A stretch of DNA of 59,285 nucleotides from Hofstenia miamia (GCA_004352715.1 SCFE01000001.1:5731933-5791217); one strand, 5' to 3'. Positions 46,400 to 59,285 are shown, numbered from the stretch's first letter. The notes: generated from the sequence alone by a model not told the origin. Made by a program: numbers and translations.

Positions 46400-47565
46400 A
46401 CAATTTTTTAAGTTGATTTGTTTATTTTAATCAATGAAGTGTCTGACTCTGTTGCCTTAATACTTATTGCTACCTTTATTTTGATGATCTGGTCATTGCT
46501 AGTCCATCGAAAGATTTACCGATTGAAGGCATTGTCAAGTTATATGAATGGCGTACTTTAAATATAATGAACTTCAATCTAGAAAACTTTGATTTTATTA
46601 TATTTGGCAAGGATGAAATACCTAAAAATTTTAAATTGATAAATCTTACAGCCAAAAGCTCTACTAAGAATCTTGATTTACCTTTACTTCAAACCTAAAT
46701 TGAGCTGATCAGAATAAGCAAAGAATCAGAAAACTTAGATAAAAATTTAAACTTATCAAAAGGAATATTCCTTATTCAAAACCAATTAAGATAAATTCAA
46801 ACATATATATATTAATAGGGCCTATAGTTCGTAATGCATTATTGCATTGATAGAATGAATGGCACGCAAATCACACAGATATCTTGAAAATTTTAAAAAA
46901 TTGTTGTTTAATTGTATCTTTGTGGCAAACATATTGCCATAACTCATTATTATTATTATTATTACTATTATTATTATTACTCAACAAATAAAGTCTAATA
47001 TATCTCATAATAAATGCAGTTTTGTTGCATTATTTGATTTAAGTAAAGCATTCAATTCCATGAATTTTGATATTTTCAGCAATAAGCATGTAAATTATAA
47101 TTTTGCTGATAACTCAATTAATTTAATAATGAACTTCCCAGAAAACAGACATCAGCGTATAATACTGAACAGTAAGAAATCAAGCTATGTTATGACTGAC
47201 CGTGGGGTGCCACTATTATATTTGCAATTTTTTGTAAATGATATAATTAAACATGTTAAGCACAGCAACACTTACCAATATGCTTACGACACATGACTAA
47301 TAAGTACCCTTTTTAAATCTAACAATAACAAATAATCAACTAAAACTAACTATTGAATAAACTCAATTTATACTTTTTTTCACAGAAGGCACAAAGAAAT
47401 CTAATAAGTGATATAGAACTAAAGATAAATAATGAGTCAATAAAGCAAATTGAATCAGTCAGCTATTTAGGAGTTAAAATAGATAATGAATTAAAATTTG
47501 AAAAATTCATACTTAATAAGATTCAAAAAATTGCACACCCACACAAACAGTCACACAAACATTGA
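46400..47565 (+). pseudogene. LINE reverse transcriptase relic with an inserted (ATT)n tail
   Basis: Heavily decayed RT on the plus strand. Pieces: VALFDLSKAFNSM near 47030 (motif A), MNFPENRHQRIILNSKKSSY and DRGVPLLYLQFFVNDI near 47150-47240 (palm, with the usual GVPQGT-LGP shortened), YQYAYDT at 47276 (active site, normally YADDT), and IELKINNESIKQIESVSYLG near 47415-47480 (C-terminal RT). An (ATT)n tract at 46946-46979 lies upstream. The wording fits Jockey/CR1-type elements. It has many stops. Confidence 0.75.
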
Positions 47566-48602
47566 TTTCACAAACAGTCACACAAACATTGATTTTATTA
47601 TTATTATATATTGTGTTTATTAGTTTGTAGCTTTAGATTTGTTTTTACTTAATTTTATTTCTAACTTTTGAGCAAATATATTGCTTTGATTCTTATTATT
47701 ATTAATATTATTATTATTATTATTCTGGGACAGTTCCTTTAGCTTAAATATAATCAAATTGTGGAATGCCTTAGACAATGATATAAGATATCAACCTAAA
47801 TTAAAATTATTTTATAAAATACTGAAAGAGAATCTGAGAAATAACGTGTATTTGCTATGCCAGTGATCTTGTATATTACATTAGATTCACCCATTTTTTT
47901 TATTGTATTTGTTGACAATTTGTTTTTATTTCTTATTTTATTCATAATTATTCTGAATAGAATTGTTTCGAATTATTATTATCATTATTATTTTTAACTA
48001 ATCTAAATTCGAAGCATCGCACACTTCTATCAAAGACATTAAATTGGTCTTTAAGAACTCTTAACTTTGCACAAAACCATGACGAAGCATAAGTGTATCG
48101 AAATAAATACAAAATATTATCTCCTCTCTACCAATTCACATGCATATGCTATCTATCTTATTTAAATTCAAATCTCTACAAACATCTCTCCTTTTCCTCA
48201 ATGACTATATTAAATTAAATGAGCGATCGCAAAAATTTTTGTGTTTAGATAAAAATTCTAATGGCTTTCATCACACATCAACTAAATTGCGGAATAATTT
48301 AGAATATGAAACGCGAGTAAAAAAAACTATATAAAGTTTAGAAAAAAATTAAAAAATTTCGTCTAAAAAACAATATACATTAGGGGACAGTAATACACTT
48401 TATGCATTCAAAACATACATCCAACATTGAGCACCTGCACAAACATTCACACAAACATTGATTATATTATTATATATTGTACATACACATTGGCAGTTAA
48501 TTATTTGTTTATATTTTAATTTTTTTGTGATGTATTAGTTTGTAGATTTTTGTATACATATATTGCGCAATAAATTTGCTTTAAATATTATTATTATTAT
48601 TA
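47566..48602 (+). repeat. Stacked LINE 3' ends with (ATT)n tails
   Basis: The segment 47540-47725 (cacaaacattgattttatta, attagtttgtag, ending in attattatt) is matched by 48440-48602 (cacaaacattgattatatta, attagtttgtagatttttg, ending in attattattatt). Between them, WDSSFSLNIIKLWNALDNDI at 47725 and SNGFHHTSTKLRNNLEYETR near 48255 look like C-terminal RT tails. The pattern suggests successive insertions of related LINEs, each ending in an (ATT)n tail. A short repeat (tttcacaaacagtcacacaaacattga) is doubled near 47540-47595. Confidence 0.65.
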
Positions 48603-51600
48603 ATGGGGCGCCTTCACATGAATGTACGCATTTATAATTATTGAGTTGAAAAGTTCTCTGGGTGTAATCAAAGTTTAATCATTCAATATCGCCAAGTTCC
48701 TGTTCTCACTTAAAACTCTTCATTACTTAAAATAGTTTTGACTAAATGCTTGAATTCATGCGCAATTTATTTCTCCGCAATACTGTAGATTGACTCTTCA
48801 AATCTTGTTGACAATGAACATATTGCTTGCAGACTTTTGCAAAGAATAAATATTTCTGCTTCCCCAACCATATAAACCGATTAGTTATTAATTCTCTTCA
48901 AGTTCATTGATAAATTGAACGTTTGGCAGGTTTATTGCTAATTTACGTTAATATCAAATATAAATGCAGATATCATTTTGCTTTATTATAACTTACAAAT
49001 GCAATGTAGAGTAGGGCCTATTGATAAAATATCTAAATCTTACTAATGAGAATATTCTAAAAAACGTAGGGAGTTAAACCTAAGTACTAAGATGTGTGGT
49101 GTATTAAAGGTACAAAAAATTACAAATTTAATTTATGTAAAATACTTCAGAAATTAATATTTTGACTAAACCCATTTCTACAATTTTTTTCGGTTCGGAT
49201 TAAATTGTGCTTTGAAATATCTAAAAATTTTTTTTGAATTAAAAATATAATAGTCATATTTCTATATAAAAAATTACTTCAATTCAGAAAAAATGATTAT
49301 GATCAATGTTTGACATGAAACTATCAATTTCATGTTATTTAGTTTGTGTTCAAATAGTTTAATCTGACTTGGAAATATTTTGAATTGTATCTTTGACAAT
49401 AAGCATGCATCATTAAGTCATTTGTACTTTAACAGTCAGAATCCTTATTCTAAATGACCACATCTCTTCCTAAGATATGATTCTGGGTAGCGGCAGAGTA
49501 AGAAAGTACCCTTTTTCACTAATTGCCCACCTCCGCTACCTACCTGTCATTTTTGCTGCTATTGCTGTTATTTGTATAGTAAGGAGTGTTTGTTGTATAT
49601 AATAACTGCTTAATAACATGGCGATTTTTCATTTTTCAGTTCTTTTGCATCCACAATGAAAAAAAACGAACATATTTTTGTATTTGGTAGTATGAAATTG
49701 AAGTAACTGCAAACTAGCCTGTGTAGGGTTCAGCGATGCAATGGGCTGGGCTTGAGCTAAGGTATTAAAGAAAATGAGCATACATTTCTAAAAACTTCAA
49801 TTTTACTTAGAAGTGCAAACTTGTCAACCCAAATGCAGTGAATGATTTATATGCAATTTGTTGGAAATATATAATATTTCAATTTCTAGCACATTTAACT
49901 TTGCTCTAGCAAACAGGAAAATTAAGCAAGTAATTTTTGGTAAGGCTTGTAAGATGGGCTGAATCGACATTAATTGCAATGGGCAAGGCTGTTCTTAACC
50001 TTAAACAGCCTGATAATATTTAACAAATTTTCATGATCCTATAAAAAAATTTTAAACGCTTATAGCTCAAAAACTATTAATGGTGTGTTCAATCTGAAAG
50101 CACTACATGATAGAGGCCCCGCGACCTCTGAATTGCGCACGGCACGCCTCAATGGATTTGAAATATCTTTGCACATATTAAGAAACAGTCAACGTTCTTT
50201 GTTGCCTCCAGGGGCTCAAAATCTTCATTAACACTAAGTATGGAGACAATTTAAATATTTTTCAAAAAATTTGAAAACTTGTTAACCTATTCAACAATCT
50301 TTGTCTTAGCAATAAGCTTTAATAGAAGTTTTCAACATTACATTAATGTATGTTCCCCAATAGACCTACATATGCCCATAGATTTTCAAATTTGGAAATT
50401 GGCTTTGCAAAAATTCTTTGTAAATGTGGGAAAACGGTTTGTCCTTTAAGGTGAAAGTTTCGTGGGCCGGAGGGGATAAGCTTGGCCTAAGCTTTCGGCG
50501 AAAGTCGATCTTCGAAGAAGTTAATCGGTAAACCTCACCATTGATGCAAGAAAGCAAATTAAATTCTACACAAAACGTCTAAAAGCTGCACACACACAAT
50601 TTTTGTAATTGTTTGGTACAAGTTGTCGCACTGAAGTATATGAGACATTTGTATTTATCTGTCACATCGATTAATTTTTTGCATATTGGACACTATTTAG
50701 GGGCGTAGCAGTTGTTTTGGCGCGTTTTTCCATCTTTCTGGTGTATCACAGGTTTTTAGTAAGAATTTGTCACAGTAATTTTATTTCTAGTCCCGTATTG
50801 AGATTAAATTTATAAAATTAAATATCTCGCCCTATTATTCAAGTTAATACTAAATGGAGATAACACAAACATGTTTAAATCTAACAAATAATAACCAATG
50901 TAATAATATAGTAGCAAATTTTGAAACAAATTAGTCCCGCTCTCCCTTGAAATTGAGAAGTTGGTCCAGCTCTGTCCCATACTTTGTTTTACAGCCCATA
51001 TCATGCGGGTACTGGGCCCGTCATTAGAAATGCGAATGGTCGGAATGATTATACTTTCTTGCATATTGCTATTGATGTTGTAGCAAGATCACTTGTGTTT
51101 TAGTTTTCACTTTCTTATTCAAAGATTGTGGTTAAGTTCTTAAAATTCAGCTAACGCTACTTCAGTTTGATGGCGTGTTTGATGGAGTTGAATTTGGGAT
51201 TTCTGAGAGATCGACAGTCAGAGCCGTCATAAGAATTCTTTAATGGGCAGAGGCAGTCTATATAAATGAGCAAATAAATTTTATATATTTTGAATAATAG
51301 AACAAATTTTCAACCAAATCAAACAATTGTCATGAAAAATATAACGTCGACATATGTATTAACAATATAAGGCATAAAGATCAAATCCTGCCTTCTCAAA
51401 AAATATTCTGCCAAAAAGTTAACTGTCTTCCCTGATCCGGCGCTGCTGAAGTCAGTATAACTCGAAGTATGTCTTGCACTATCTTGTAAGCTGTTTATTC
51501 AAAAAACACGTGAAAGATTGAAGTCTTCTGAATTCATAATCAAATCATGGTTGTTGTAATTTAGCTGCATCTAAGAAAGCGAAACTTCCATATATTTAGA

Positions 51601-52083
51601 ATTTAGCCATTTTACCCAACAGAAATTTCTTGCAAAAAATTGCTTAGTAACAAAAAACAGGCTTTCTAATCACATGGTATGACAAGAAAGTTAATTAACT
51701 CTGAAAAGTAAGTTCAGAAGCGTACCGAAACTTGAGTAGTTGATTAGGATATAATCTAAGTTTATAATAATGCTCGGCGGTTTCCATAAATGACGCTTCG
51801 GCTTTTTGCACTAATTTTTAAAAACAAACTAAGTAATAAACAGCACTATTTTATAACACCAGTCTTAATCAGAGACCTTGTTAGTCAAGTTTGAACATCA
51901 ATTTTCTCCCCCTTCAGAAAGCAGCATGGTAGTTGACAGCGATAACTCTAATGCTGAGAAAAAATTGGACTTCAATCAGAACCACATTTTAACACTTCAT
52001 CCCCTTCCACCCTATGCTTACTAAAGGGATGGATATGGTATTATTCAGGAAACAGCGCCAAAGTTTACGTTATATTATGTGTA

Positions 52084-52087
<4 letters not shown>
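48603..52087. other. Long AT-rich intergenic stretch
   Basis: No gene recognised. A GC-richer patch at 50440-50520 (gtgggccggaggggataagc, cggcgaaagtcgatc) has a minus-strand open frame of 63 residues without known features. Another at 50940-51040 is also unassigned. Confidence 0.35.

Positions 52088-52160
<73 letters not shown>
52088..52160. repeat. (TA)n microsatellite, about 73 bp
   Basis: Pure at/ta dinucleotide run. One of the longest in the window, together with those at 33535, 44320, 44822, 57950 and 59257. Confidence 0.97.
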
Positions 52161-52165
<5 letters not shown>

Positions 52166-53828
52166 CCAGGTGCCTCCCTTACCAAACATTTTATTTAGAA
52201 GTATTAGTGTTGGCCATAAAAACATTTGTTAAAAAATTGAGCACCAGTCTCTCTCTATAAATTTGTTAAAATGGTGGCTGTTTCAGCAAGTTTGCAATAA
52301 CTGCAATTTGAAGACTGTCAACATTTTGCTGAGTAATTGAAGAGATTGAAATTGCAGGTACGCTAAGTGACAATTCATTTCTCTCTCTCGAATTGCCCAA
52401 GTGCACACGTGCCAGCAAANGTACTCGAGAATGGAATTTTGATTGCTCCTATTAAGCAAGTTAAAGATTTCAATAAAATTTCGAACATAAATTACGTTCA
52501 TTATATGTAAATTCTTAAACACTTTTTTTAAAAATGCTTGAAAGGTTAAAAAATTTTGAAAGGAAGTTTACTTAAAATATACCGTACATAATGAGGAATA
52601 GAAAAGTTGATTATGCAGAAGAGCTTGATATGATATATACGAATTTACAATATAGTTATTTGTATACTTCATAATATTTTCTCTCATCTATAATAATACT
52701 ATTAATTTTCAAAGTCATACTGATATCGAACTGATACCGCGGTATTTTGGGTGTTACCAAACGAAATTAACTTTAAAATGTTCATGCCAACATTCCCTAT
52801 TATATATATACATATATATATACATATATATATACATATATATATANTCTCTCTCGAATTGCCCAAGTGCACACGTGCCAGCAAATTTATCATGCTTGCT
52901 TAAACTACTGCACTTCAAAGAGTAAGTGTAAAGAAAGTTAATTCTCCATGCATTGGTGAGATCTTGAATCAAACCAGCCTGTGCTTCATGCTTATGCTTC
53001 AAATATAGGCATTTATTCTTTAGCAATAACGCGAAAATGAGCTTCATTCCCCTAACATTCTTTTTATTTGCGATTACTATTAATAAGCTCTTTTGCAGTG
53101 AAACTTCTGTTACAATATATTATATTTCTATCAAATTTCTTGTTATGGTCAAAGATTAGGTATGATACTCGCCATGTTTTTAGAATATTCTTAGGTTTTG
53201 GCCCTTTTGAATTTTTTATTCGTATGGAGTGTTTTTTATAGAAAATATTGCATTGTTGCAATGAAATGGCTAGAGATTATGCATGAATCTTTTGAACTAA
53301 GCAATATTATTAGCGCTAAGTCACTCCATATTTACCACATTTTTAGTTATAGCGCGTTATATTGATATTAGATTGCATTCTTAACCGTACTTGCAGGCTG
53401 ACATAAGCGATCAAAATCTATCAAGAGATTACTCTATAACCAGGTGGTAAGACTGAATCTAACAAGGACATGTATTTACATTGCCTTAGTCCGATATTCA
53501 TGTGGCTATACTTCCATTTATCCAAAGCTCAAATATATAATTTTAGAAAGCATTGAAATTTTCCTACAACTTTGAGTAGAACATCAAGTTAATCTAACTC
53601 AATTTCAGATTTACCTAAGTCAAATTCAATTTAATCTAAGCTAAATTCAAATTAGTCTATCAAATTCAAATTAATCCAATATAGAAAATCTCTTTATGGC
53701 TATTTCATGTAAAATATATAACATGTTTTAAAAAATTTATTAATAATATGGTTGTGTTCTTTATTTCAGTGAATTTCTATTTTGGTCCATGATTTTTGAC
53801 ATCTTTATTTGCATCATCACCAAAAGAT
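52161..53828. other. AT-rich stretch with a doubtful contig order
   Basis: The word tctctctcgaattgcccaagtgcacacgtgccagcaaa precedes the single N at 52420 and follows the single N at 52846. At 53585-53690 a diverged, roughly 18-20 bp tandem repeat runs (tcaaattcaatttaatcta, ctaaattcaaattagtcta, tcaaattcaaattaatcca). No gene. Confidence 0.6.
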
Positions 53829-55502
53829 CAGGCGCGGATCTAGGAATTTCATAAGGGGGTGGCTGGATGCATTATCTATGTAGAAACATTAAGGTTATTT
53901 TTAATATTTTTCATGTTTAGGTTATTCAAAAAAAATTATTGTAATCATTTACATACACATAAAATAATCTACATTTTGATAAACATTTTCTATTAACAGA
54001 TTGTATTTATACAAAAATCTTTAACAAGTAGAAAATACTGTAGCAGGAGAAAATATTTAGTCAGTGAAAAGTGACTGTGATTGTAGACGTCGTGGGTGTC
54101 TTGCAATAAATTTCTCCAAAATCTTTACTGTCGAAAGTGGCACACTATTGTGATGAAGAGCAATAATGCACAAATCCGATAATTTATCCCCAGTGAGTGA
54201 TGTGCGAAGAAATGAGTGAACTCTACGCACACAACTAAATGTGCGTTCTGCTTCACAACTGCCAATTGGTAGAACAGCCAGTATCATAAAAAGTTCACGA
54301 ATATTGGGGTAGAATATTAAGCAAGTGTGATAGTGAATTAAATCACATAATGTAATTTCAACAAGATTTTGAGAAGAACACAAGTGCTTCCATCTTAACA
54401 ATTCACTTTTAAATTTGATGGACTTGGAAGAATATCATACCATTTTCTCCATCAGGCTTTTCTCAAGATCTTCAACATCTTGATTATTCTTCTTTGAGAT
54501 AATTTCAGGCATGAGAGCACATATTTCAAAATGGGCTCTCTTGTCTTTGTGGAATCTTGATTTGAGTTCTGATATAATAACATCAAGAAATGGAATGCTT
54601 AAATTTAGCTTGTAAAACTCACTAGGAGAGGTTGAAGGGACATTAGCTCTGTGTGCTTGCCTTCCACAGAGACGAGGAAAAGTTTCCATGCAACTGACTG
54701 AACTTGCCAATTCCTTTACTCTGTCATAGACTCTGCAGTGCCAGCCAGTCATCAATATTTTCTCGCAGAGAAGAGTAGAAGGAAATGATTTCATCAACCT
54801 TTTGAAAACCATAATATATATCCATATGTTCACCCTGTAGACATGACACGATTGGTTTCATAGGATCTAGTCCCTCCTTTGTGATCAAGAAATTCACAAT
54901 ATGAGCATAGTTTGTGAAGGTGTGTAGCAAACCATTAGCTTTCATACGTGTATCTGCATCCCAATTCCAATGATCTTCCTCACTTAATGAAGATGGTGTT
55001 ACTATTTCTTGAAGAGTTTGGACAATGTACACATATAACTGCTCTATTCTCTCAAACGTATTGTGACGCTCAATCTACCGAGTTTTGTATAGATTTTTCA
55101 GCTTTGTGACCTTTGTTGAAGAGGCCGAATTAAAGATAATTTTTTCAAGTAGACGTTGGCGTTTTGGAGAATTGTCAAAGAAAGAATACAGTGACTGACA
55201 AGAATCCATCATATTTCGTATAGAAGAAATGCCACAGCCTTTACAAATTGCAAGATTAGAGAATGGAGCACACACCCTTGCTAATCAGCATTAGGTGCCC
55301 ACTGCTTGATATATGCATGTACACCTTTTTTGTCCGAACTCATAGATGATGTATTGTCATACGCCTGTCCCTTGCAATCCTTTATGTTTATATTTTGTTT
55401 TTGTAGTGTATCCTTAATTGTAACAGCTATTGATTCCCCTGTTATTCTTTCAACATCTACCAAGTCTATTACAACCTCTATCTTTTTTGGTTTATATTGT
55501 TG
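53829..55502 (-). pseudogene. hAT-superfamily transposase relic (ZMYM1/DUF4371-like), copy 2
   Basis: Minus strand, broken into several frames and cut by a 1000-N gap. From the gap: MVDVERITGESIAVTIKDTL and GQAYDNTSSMSSDKKGVHAY (RNase H-like core, normally AYDGAS); PNAD; CKGCGISSIRNMMDSCQSLY; the helical insertion (EDHWNWDADTRMKANGLL); and SEFYKLNLSIPFLDVIISEL. The C-terminal dimerisation domain at 54401-54057 has YPNIRELFMILAVLPIGSCE followed by AERTFSCVRRVH, with the catalytic Glu, and LSDLCIIALHHNSVP. At 53829 the sequence caggcgcggatctaggaatt resembles a hAT terminal inverted repeat, so the element's 3' end is probably there. The matching 5' end was not found. It is more complete at the C terminus than the copy at 4.6-6.9 kb and is a different family. 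Confidence 0.87.
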
Positions 55503-56502
55503 NNNNNNNNNNNNNNNNNNNNNNNNNNNNNNNNNNNNNNNNNNNNNNNNNNNNNNNNNNNNNNNNNNNNNNNNNNNNNNNNNNNNNNNNNNNNNNNNNN
55601 NNNNNNNNNNNNNNNNNNNNNNNNNNNNNNNNNNNNNNNNNNNNNNNNNNNNNNNNNNNNNNNNNNNNNNNNNNNNNNNNNNNNNNNNNNNNNNNNNNNN
55701 NNNNNNNNNNNNNNNNNNNNNNNNNNNNNNNNNNNNNNNNNNNNNNNNNNNNNNNNNNNNNNNNNNNNNNNNNNNNNNNNNNNNNNNNNNNNNNNNNNNN
55801 NNNNNNNNNNNNNNNNNNNNNNNNNNNNNNNNNNNNNNNNNNNNNNNNNNNNNNNNNNNNNNNNNNNNNNNNNNNNNNNNNNNNNNNNNNNNNNNNNNNN
55901 NNNNNNNNNNNNNNNNNNNNNNNNNNNNNNNNNNNNNNNNNNNNNNNNNNNNNNNNNNNNNNNNNNNNNNNNNNNNNNNNNNNNNNNNNNNNNNNNNNNN
56001 NNNNNNNNNNNNNNNNNNNNNNNNNNNNNNNNNNNNNNNNNNNNNNNNNNNNNNNNNNNNNNNNNNNNNNNNNNNNNNNNNNNNNNNNNNNNNNNNNNNN
56101 NNNNNNNNNNNNNNNNNNNNNNNNNNNNNNNNNNNNNNNNNNNNNNNNNNNNNNNNNNNNNNNNNNNNNNNNNNNNNNNNNNNNNNNNNNNNNNNNNNNN
56201 NNNNNNNNNNNNNNNNNNNNNNNNNNNNNNNNNNNNNNNNNNNNNNNNNNNNNNNNNNNNNNNNNNNNNNNNNNNNNNNNNNNNNNNNNNNNNNNNNNNN
56301 NNNNNNNNNNNNNNNNNNNNNNNNNNNNNNNNNNNNNNNNNNNNNNNNNNNNNNNNNNNNNNNNNNNNNNNNNNNNNNNNNNNNNNNNNNNNNNNNNNNN
56401 NNNNNNNNNNNNNNNNNNNNNNNNNNNNNNNNNNNNNNNNNNNNNNNNNNNNNNNNNNNNNNNNNNNNNNNNNNNNNNNNNNNNNNNNNNNNNNNNNNNN
56501 NN
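55503..56502. other. Assembly gap (exactly 1000 N)
   Basis: Unknown true size. It hides the 5' part of the hAT copy. Open frames across it are artificial. Confidence 0.99.
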
Positions 56503-57369
56503 TATATATATATATATATATATTACATGGATATATACAGGTAGGCCATAAAGTCCTGCAGGAAGGTACATTGCACATTTGATTCTCATTTGTCGATGCC
56601 AAATGATTATAAATGACATGTGATTCTATACATGCGTCAGGGATTTGTGGTGCGTGTTTCATTCTAGCATGTAATGCATTTTTGATTATGTATAATAATG
56701 TAATAAGAAGGCGTATATCCCTCAAGTATTGTGGTTTTAAAATAGGCAATAGCCTCGCAGCTGTTTTAATAATGGTAGTATGACAGAGAGATGAGACAAT
56801 CATCTGCAACACAATATCAGTCACGAATACTGTCTCAAAGTGTGCAGCAAATTGAAGATACTGGTTGGATAGGTCACATATCTTGGTCTGGAACTCTTTA
56901 ATGTTGGCAGTGGTCATTCTTTAACTTAGAGACACCTCTTACCAACATCAACACACATTTGCAAAAATAGTCAAAGAATTCTCATCAAAAAAATTTAAGG
57001 CTTTCATAATAAGCATGGAGATTCTACAGCAGTAAAAATCAAGGTTTCCCATCCTCTGAGCTAATAAATATTGTTTGTGGATATGCTGAAATCAATTTTA
57101 TAGTAATCTTCCCACATCCTTAAATGAGAAAAAATGCCAAANTCTCAATGTTAATATTCTAGATAGACGCTATGAAAGGGATAGACCAGTTTCGTTTACT
57201 TCAAACATCATCAGTAAACAAATATATGGTAAAAACTAAATATGTCTACATTAGACTATATCTTATAATTTTAACTTAATATTGCATTGACATTCCCGAA
57301 AAGGATTAATGAAACCAAAACTGATATTTAATTAAAGCTTCTCGTTATAGAAAACCATGTAAGAATTTT
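56503..57369. other. Intergenic; possible mariner terminus at 56535
   Basis: After a (TA) run, caggtaggccataaagtcct at 56538 resembles a mariner terminal repeat (CAGGGTGGGCCATAAAGTCC-type). The minus-strand frame above it (56917 to about 56540) has no recognised domain, and no second terminus is seen. A single N lies at 57142. Confidence 0.4.
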
Positions 57370-57754
57370 AAAGAAAAAAATTAGGATAATAAACACCAAA
57401 TTTACGGAACAAAAATTATTCCAATATTTACATCAAACCAAAAATAAGTTTCACAATAAAGTCCAAATTCCAAAAGATATAGTCTCATTCTTAGTTTATG
57501 TATATAAATGTGATGATTGTGAAAAATCAAACATCGGGGAAACAAGCGGCATTTGGGTACAAGAATTACGAAATATGAATGTGCACCTAAAATAGAAAAT
57601 CTTTAAGCACAAACATCAACCTAGAGAAGAAAATGTGTACATTCGACTAAGATCACACCATTACATAATGGGAGAAGCACTAATAATTAAACAATTAAAC
57701 AAAGATCAATTATTAAATAAACAACTAAGCATGATATCATTAAACTTATTTTAA
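57370..57754 (+). pseudogene. Penelope-like element relic: GIY-YIG endonuclease
   Basis: A plus-strand frame around 57494-57600 reads VYVYKCDDCEKSNIGETSGI, matching the GIY-YIG nuclease of Penelope-like retroelements (usually VYxxxCxxC-x-x-YIGxT), here with SNIGET. After stops, EALIIKQLNKDQLLNKQLSM followed by ISLNLF (57674-57754) matches the end of that domain: the catalytic Glu, then the P/D-LN...L-LF ending. Upstream (about 57370-57480) a Lys-rich linker is present. No reverse transcriptase domain is visible, so this is the 3' part of a truncated copy. In active elements this nuclease nicks the insertion site. Confidence 0.75.
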
Positions 57755-57943
57755 GAGCATTCAATATTATATTTATGTCATTCAAAATTCAAGTTTTAAG
57801 CAATTCCTAAAATTTTTCAGAGTATATAGAATCTGTTCAACCTAGCAGGAAGTGACCAATGCATTTGATATAATTTCAGAATCAATACATAAAATTTTAA
57901 TATTAAAAAATAGTGAAGAAATTACGGCATGCATTTGAAAGTT

Positions 57944-57984
<41 letters not shown>

Positions 57985-59249
57985 ATTGGGGAACGGCGGT
58001 ATACCGATTTTGAAGCCGAAAACGCGGCATTTTGCTTAAAAAATAACACGTTATTATATTTATGAATATTTTTACGCCGAGCAAGACCATCGATCTACTA
58101 GCCGATGATGGCAGAAACATTCCGCCAGGAGTTGTGATGAAAGCTAAGCATGAACATGTCTGCACAACCTGCCGGACTCAATTTCTTTTGACATAGTTGC
58201 TGTTGTTTTGATTTAGACATGGTTGATTTAATTTCCATTTTTAACAATTTTTATTGTATACATTGTTCCTAAATGTGCATCAAATTTTAATAGACTGTTG
58301 TCATAACTAAACAGCCTTATTGTTTTCTTGTAAAAATGAGCATAATATTAATACTACAGGAGACTTTATTGTTCTTCCAAATTTTAATGTAACAGGCTTA
58401 TTATACCACTAATTTAAACAAATCGAGCTTGAAATATTTGCGGGAATAATCAAGCTTAAAAATTTCCATTGCCAAGATTTTTGAAAAGACATGTGACGGA
58501 GCGGTCTGCAATTATAAATTTAAACCGGCGTTCCACTCTCATTACATTGAAAGTGATTGCCCTTACAATATTCTAATATTCACAAAAAGAGCTATTTACA
58601 TATTGGTATTTTCTAATAAAAAATCACAGATTTGCAAATGTGCGAATTCGGGGCATGGTGAATTTCACTCCTAGTAATGTAATAAACTATCATAAAATTT
58701 AATTTCTTTACAATTATAATAAAATGTTTAGATTGTATTTATTAGAAGGTATAAAAATATTATTATGTTCCAAATGATTACAAATTGTATTACTAGAAGG
58801 TTGTAGTTATGGCTACATCTGTAACGGACTATTTTATTCAAATTTCGAAAATAATTATAATTTGGAAAATACAGGATCCTCCATTTAAGCAATTTTATTT
58901 AGTAGGTAACGGTTAAAATGTGCGAGTTAAAGGTATAGGCCAAGCTTGTCCAAAACTTTAGAACACTTGTGTTGCAGTCTTAAGGATATGTGCAGGTTTT
59001 GGGTTGTACCCCAATGATGTGAACTGAGCTGGGAGCCAAAAATTTCCGTCTACTTGCACCTCTAACTATGTAGCAAAATTCAAGTTAAATTTTTATTTAC
59101 ACAATTTGTTTGTGAAGGGTGTTGGACACTATGGTGTGAGTGTTTGGGACAACAAATAAACATTACATCGTGGGAGAATTAAATATACACAGAATGTATA
59201 TAAAACTTAAAACTAGCATTTGTTTGCGGACATATGATAAGATGTGTGA

Positions 59250-59285
<36 letters not shown>
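57755..59285. other. AT-rich window end with (TA)n
   Basis: (TA)n at about 57947-57977 and 59257-59285. A GC-richer patch at 57990-58180 (gggaacggcggtataccg, gccgaaaacgcggcat) is unassigned; its minus-strand frame (58165-57842) reads into the microsatellite. No gene recognised. Confidence 0.4.

Overview
Invertebrate-type metazoan DNA, about 70% A+T. It has spliced genes, long (TA)n runs, and dense Tc1/mariner, hAT, piggyBac, non-LTR (LINE) and Penelope-like relics, with no operons or bacterial signals. The species cannot be named from this window. The sequence is a draft scaffold: six sized N gaps plus single-N joins at 4598, 9233, 22736, 23041, 52420, 52846 and 57142. Several single-N joins flank sequence present twice, so some 'repeats' are probably overlapping or misordered contigs.

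Layout. 1-2.0 kb: minus-strand LINE relic ending in a 57-bp tandem repeat. 2.9-3.8 kb: internally deleted DD41D mariner with intact ends. 4.0-6.9 kb: hAT relic present twice, once with a 1.7-kb segment missing. 7.2-8.4 kb: almost complete Tc1 element. 8.9-10.3 kb: a 312-bp repeat around a 372-bp foldback. 10.6-11.0 kb: hAT-type MITE. 12.3-13.3 kb: intact LRAT-domain membrane protein gene. 14.3 kb: MADF-type exon. 18.2-23.9 kb: L1/Tx1-like LINE with a MITE inserted. 25.9-26.9 kb: Tc1 relic. 27.2-28.6 kb: GPCR pseudogene. 29.4-30.4 kb: second copy of the first LINE family. 33-34 kb: two MITE-like elements. 36.6-38.3 kb: intact three-exon GPCR gene. 41.3-44.3 kb: piggyBac relic, LINE fragment and DD41D mariner in succession. 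46.4-48.6 kb: stacked LINE tails. 53.8-55.5 kb: second hAT relic. 57.4-57.8 kb: Penelope-like GIY-YIG relic.

Only two loci look like functional host genes. One is the LRAT/multi-transmembrane protein (minus strand), which lacks one expected catalytic histidine and carries a tandem duplication over its 5' end. The other is a rhodopsin-class receptor (minus strand) whose first intron appears to begin with GC. A broken sister of the receptor about 10 kb away keeps the canonical GT. Nearly everything else is decayed transposon sequence. No multi-gene novel system is visible. The most original material is the LRAT fusion, the receptor pair, the dispersed 55-57 bp repeat, and the assembly or haplotype structures that could mislead later users.
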